Shown here: positions 4,791 to 5,566 of the stretch, in pieces | Layout of the letters: the number at the start of each line of letters is the position of its first letter | Position numbering within the stretch: position 1 is the first letter of the stretch | DNA from: Caulobacter sp. | Lineage (GTDB): Bacteria; Pseudomonadota; Alphaproteobacteria; Caulobacterales; Caulobacteraceae | Direction: 5' to 3' | Length of the DNA: 5,566 nt | NCBI GenBank assembly: GCA_028291125.1 | Contig: JAQGIN010000423.1 | Span: 1 to 5,566, forward strand | Made by a program: the position numbers and the translations under genes | Notes under the pieces: generated by a model | Databases searched by the model: none | Told to the model about the DNA's origin: nothing | The model's input: only the letters and a program-made list of their open reading frames with translations

Positions 4791-5566
4791 TTCAACGTCT
4801 CCAGATAGGCGGTCACATTGTGGATGTCGTCATCCTTGAGCGACGGGATCATGTCCTGGTGCGGCTGCAGCGGGTCCTTCAACGCGACCTTGACGCTCTT
4901 GTCGATGGCGACCGTCTGGGTCGTTCCGGCGGCGTCGACCAGCACGATCCGGAAGTCGTCGATCTGGGTCACGCGGCCCGAGACTTGGCCCTTGGCGGTG
5001 GTGACCACGGCGGTGACCGCGCGCGAACCTTCGGCCGGGCCGCGCGGCGGATTGATCCAGTTGCGCTGCAGCTCGGTGGGCGAATATTTCGCGCCGATCC
5101 CGGCCAGATCCTTGTCGACCGCGTGGCAGGTGGCGCAGTTGGCGGTGAAGTAGGTTTTGCCCTTGGCCACGTCGCCGACCAGGATGTTGAGCACCTTGTA
5201 GGTGCCGCGGTTGGCGACGTCCTCGACCTTCTGGTGGACGAATTCGGCGACGTCGCGCAGCTGGTCGTCGGTGAAGCCGGTGAAGGCCGGCATGCCCTTG
5301 TCGGGCAGGCCCTTCTTCAGGAACGGCACCAGGACGGAGCCCTTTTCGTCGCTGAGCACCACCTTGGACAGGATCAGGTTGGGCCCCTCGGCGCCGCGGG
5401 CGTTGGCGCCGTGGCAGAAGCTGCAATTGGCCTGGAAGGTCACCGCGCCGCGCGCGGCGGCGGCCGGATCGGGCGCCGGGCCCAGACCGAGGAATTCGCG
5501 GGTGCTGGTGGCGCGGTCGGCGGGCGAGCCGCCGCCGCGTCGGCCAGTCGTCGCCGCCGCTGGCGG
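4787..5566 (-). CDS. Diheme cytochrome c, N-terminus beyond window
   Basis: The reading frame stays open to the window edge and gives 259 codons, so the start and signal peptide are missing. Numbering from the edge, a Gly/Pro/Ala-rich stretch (1-41) precedes heme domain one: CSFCH (Cys48, Cys51, His52) with Met92 (KGMPAF) as likely axial ligand. Domain two has CATCH (Cys144, Cys147, His148) with Met239 (DMIPSL) as likely ligand and a closing helix DDDIHNVTAYLETL. About 90 residues separate the second heme site from its Met, far more than usual. Within them, about 193-221 reads as beta strands (QVSGRVTQIDDFRIVLVD, then TTQTVAI). A GTG at 5443-5441 would start just before the first heme site and leave no signal peptide, so it is not the true start. 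It is probably the first visible gene of the operon and an electron acceptor or relay for the dehydrogenase. Confidence 0.88.
   Translation of the reverse strand, partial: PPAAATTGRRGGGSPADRATSTREFLGLGPAPDPAAAARGAVTFQANCSFCHGANARGAEGPNLILSKVVLSDEKGSVLVPFLKKGLPDKGMPAFTGFTDDQLRDVAEFVHQKVEDVANRGTYKVLNILVGDVAKGKTYFTANCATCHAVDKDLAGIGAKYSPTELQRNWINPPRGPAEGSRAVTAVVTTAKGQVSGRVTQIDDFRIVLVDAAGTTQTVAIDKSVKVALKDPLQPHQDMIPSLKDDDIHNVTAYLETLK
4799..4802 (-). promoter_or_regulatory. Ribosome binding site of the dehydrogenase gene, inside the cytochrome gene
   Basis: The minus strand reads GGAG, 8 nt before the ATG at 4790 and 11 nt before the second ATG at 4787. It favours the first ATG. The site lies in the last codons of the diheme cytochrome gene, and with the 4-bp ATGA overlap it suggests translational coupling. 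Confidence 0.7.

Noticed and set aside
3231..4808. Long plus-strand open frame of 525 codons opposite the PQQ dehydrogenase
   Set aside because: It mirrors the dehydrogenase gene and contains no recognisable motif; it is a high-GC shadow frame.
4787..5443. GTG at 5443 as the start of the diheme cytochrome
   Set aside because: It would leave five residues before the first heme motif and no signal peptide, while the frame stays open with plausible protein sequence to the window edge.
1..5566. CRISPR array, tRNA, rRNA, insertion sequence or attachment site
   Set aside because: I saw no regularly spaced repeats, RNA gene signatures, transposase sequence or terminal inverted repeats on either strand.

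Overview
The window is about two-thirds G+C, and its genes use codons ending almost entirely in G or C. Gene style and protein families fit an alphaproteobacterium. Caulobacter or Phenylobacterium relatives are my best guess, but nothing here proves the genus.

Most of the window (678-5566) is one tightly spaced block of five genes on the minus strand. In order of transcription they are: the end of a diheme cytochrome c (4787-5566, 5' end outside the window); a soluble periplasmic PQQ-dependent dehydrogenase (3174-4790); a monoheme cytochrome c of the c2/mitochondrial type (2678-3103, TTG start); a seven-bladed YVTN-type beta-propeller lipoprotein (1550-2620); and an exported SMP-30/gluconolactonase-like propeller protein (678-1535). 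The first two overlap by 4 bp, the last two are 14 bp apart, and the other gaps are 70 and 57 bp. All four complete genes have Shine-Dalgarno-like sites. Every protein whose N-terminus is visible is predicted to be exported, so the block looks like a periplasmic oxidation module. The dehydrogenase would oxidise an alcohol, sugar or aldehyde and pass electrons to the cytochromes. If the product is a lactone, the SMP-30-like protein could hydrolyse it. The YVTN lipoprotein has no clear enzymatic role.

The most interesting point is the dehydrogenase active site. It carries the Asp-x-Asp arrangement that in methanol dehydrogenases marks lanthanide rather than calcium use. It lacks the vicinal Cys-Cys pair, and it differs at two other positions equivalent to PQQ or metal contacts. 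It appears to belong to a widespread but poorly characterised branch of quinoprotein dehydrogenases.

The left end (1-668) is unrelated. A truncated XRE-family DNA-binding protein gene runs leftward off the window (1-140). Diverging from it across 198 bp is a small gene (339-668) for a 109-residue protein with a possible helix-turn-helix. The shared intergenic region holds a plausible sigma-70-type promoter for the rightward gene and a short inverted repeat that could be an operator. The small gene converges on the oxidation block with only 9 bp between the stop codons and no convincing terminator.
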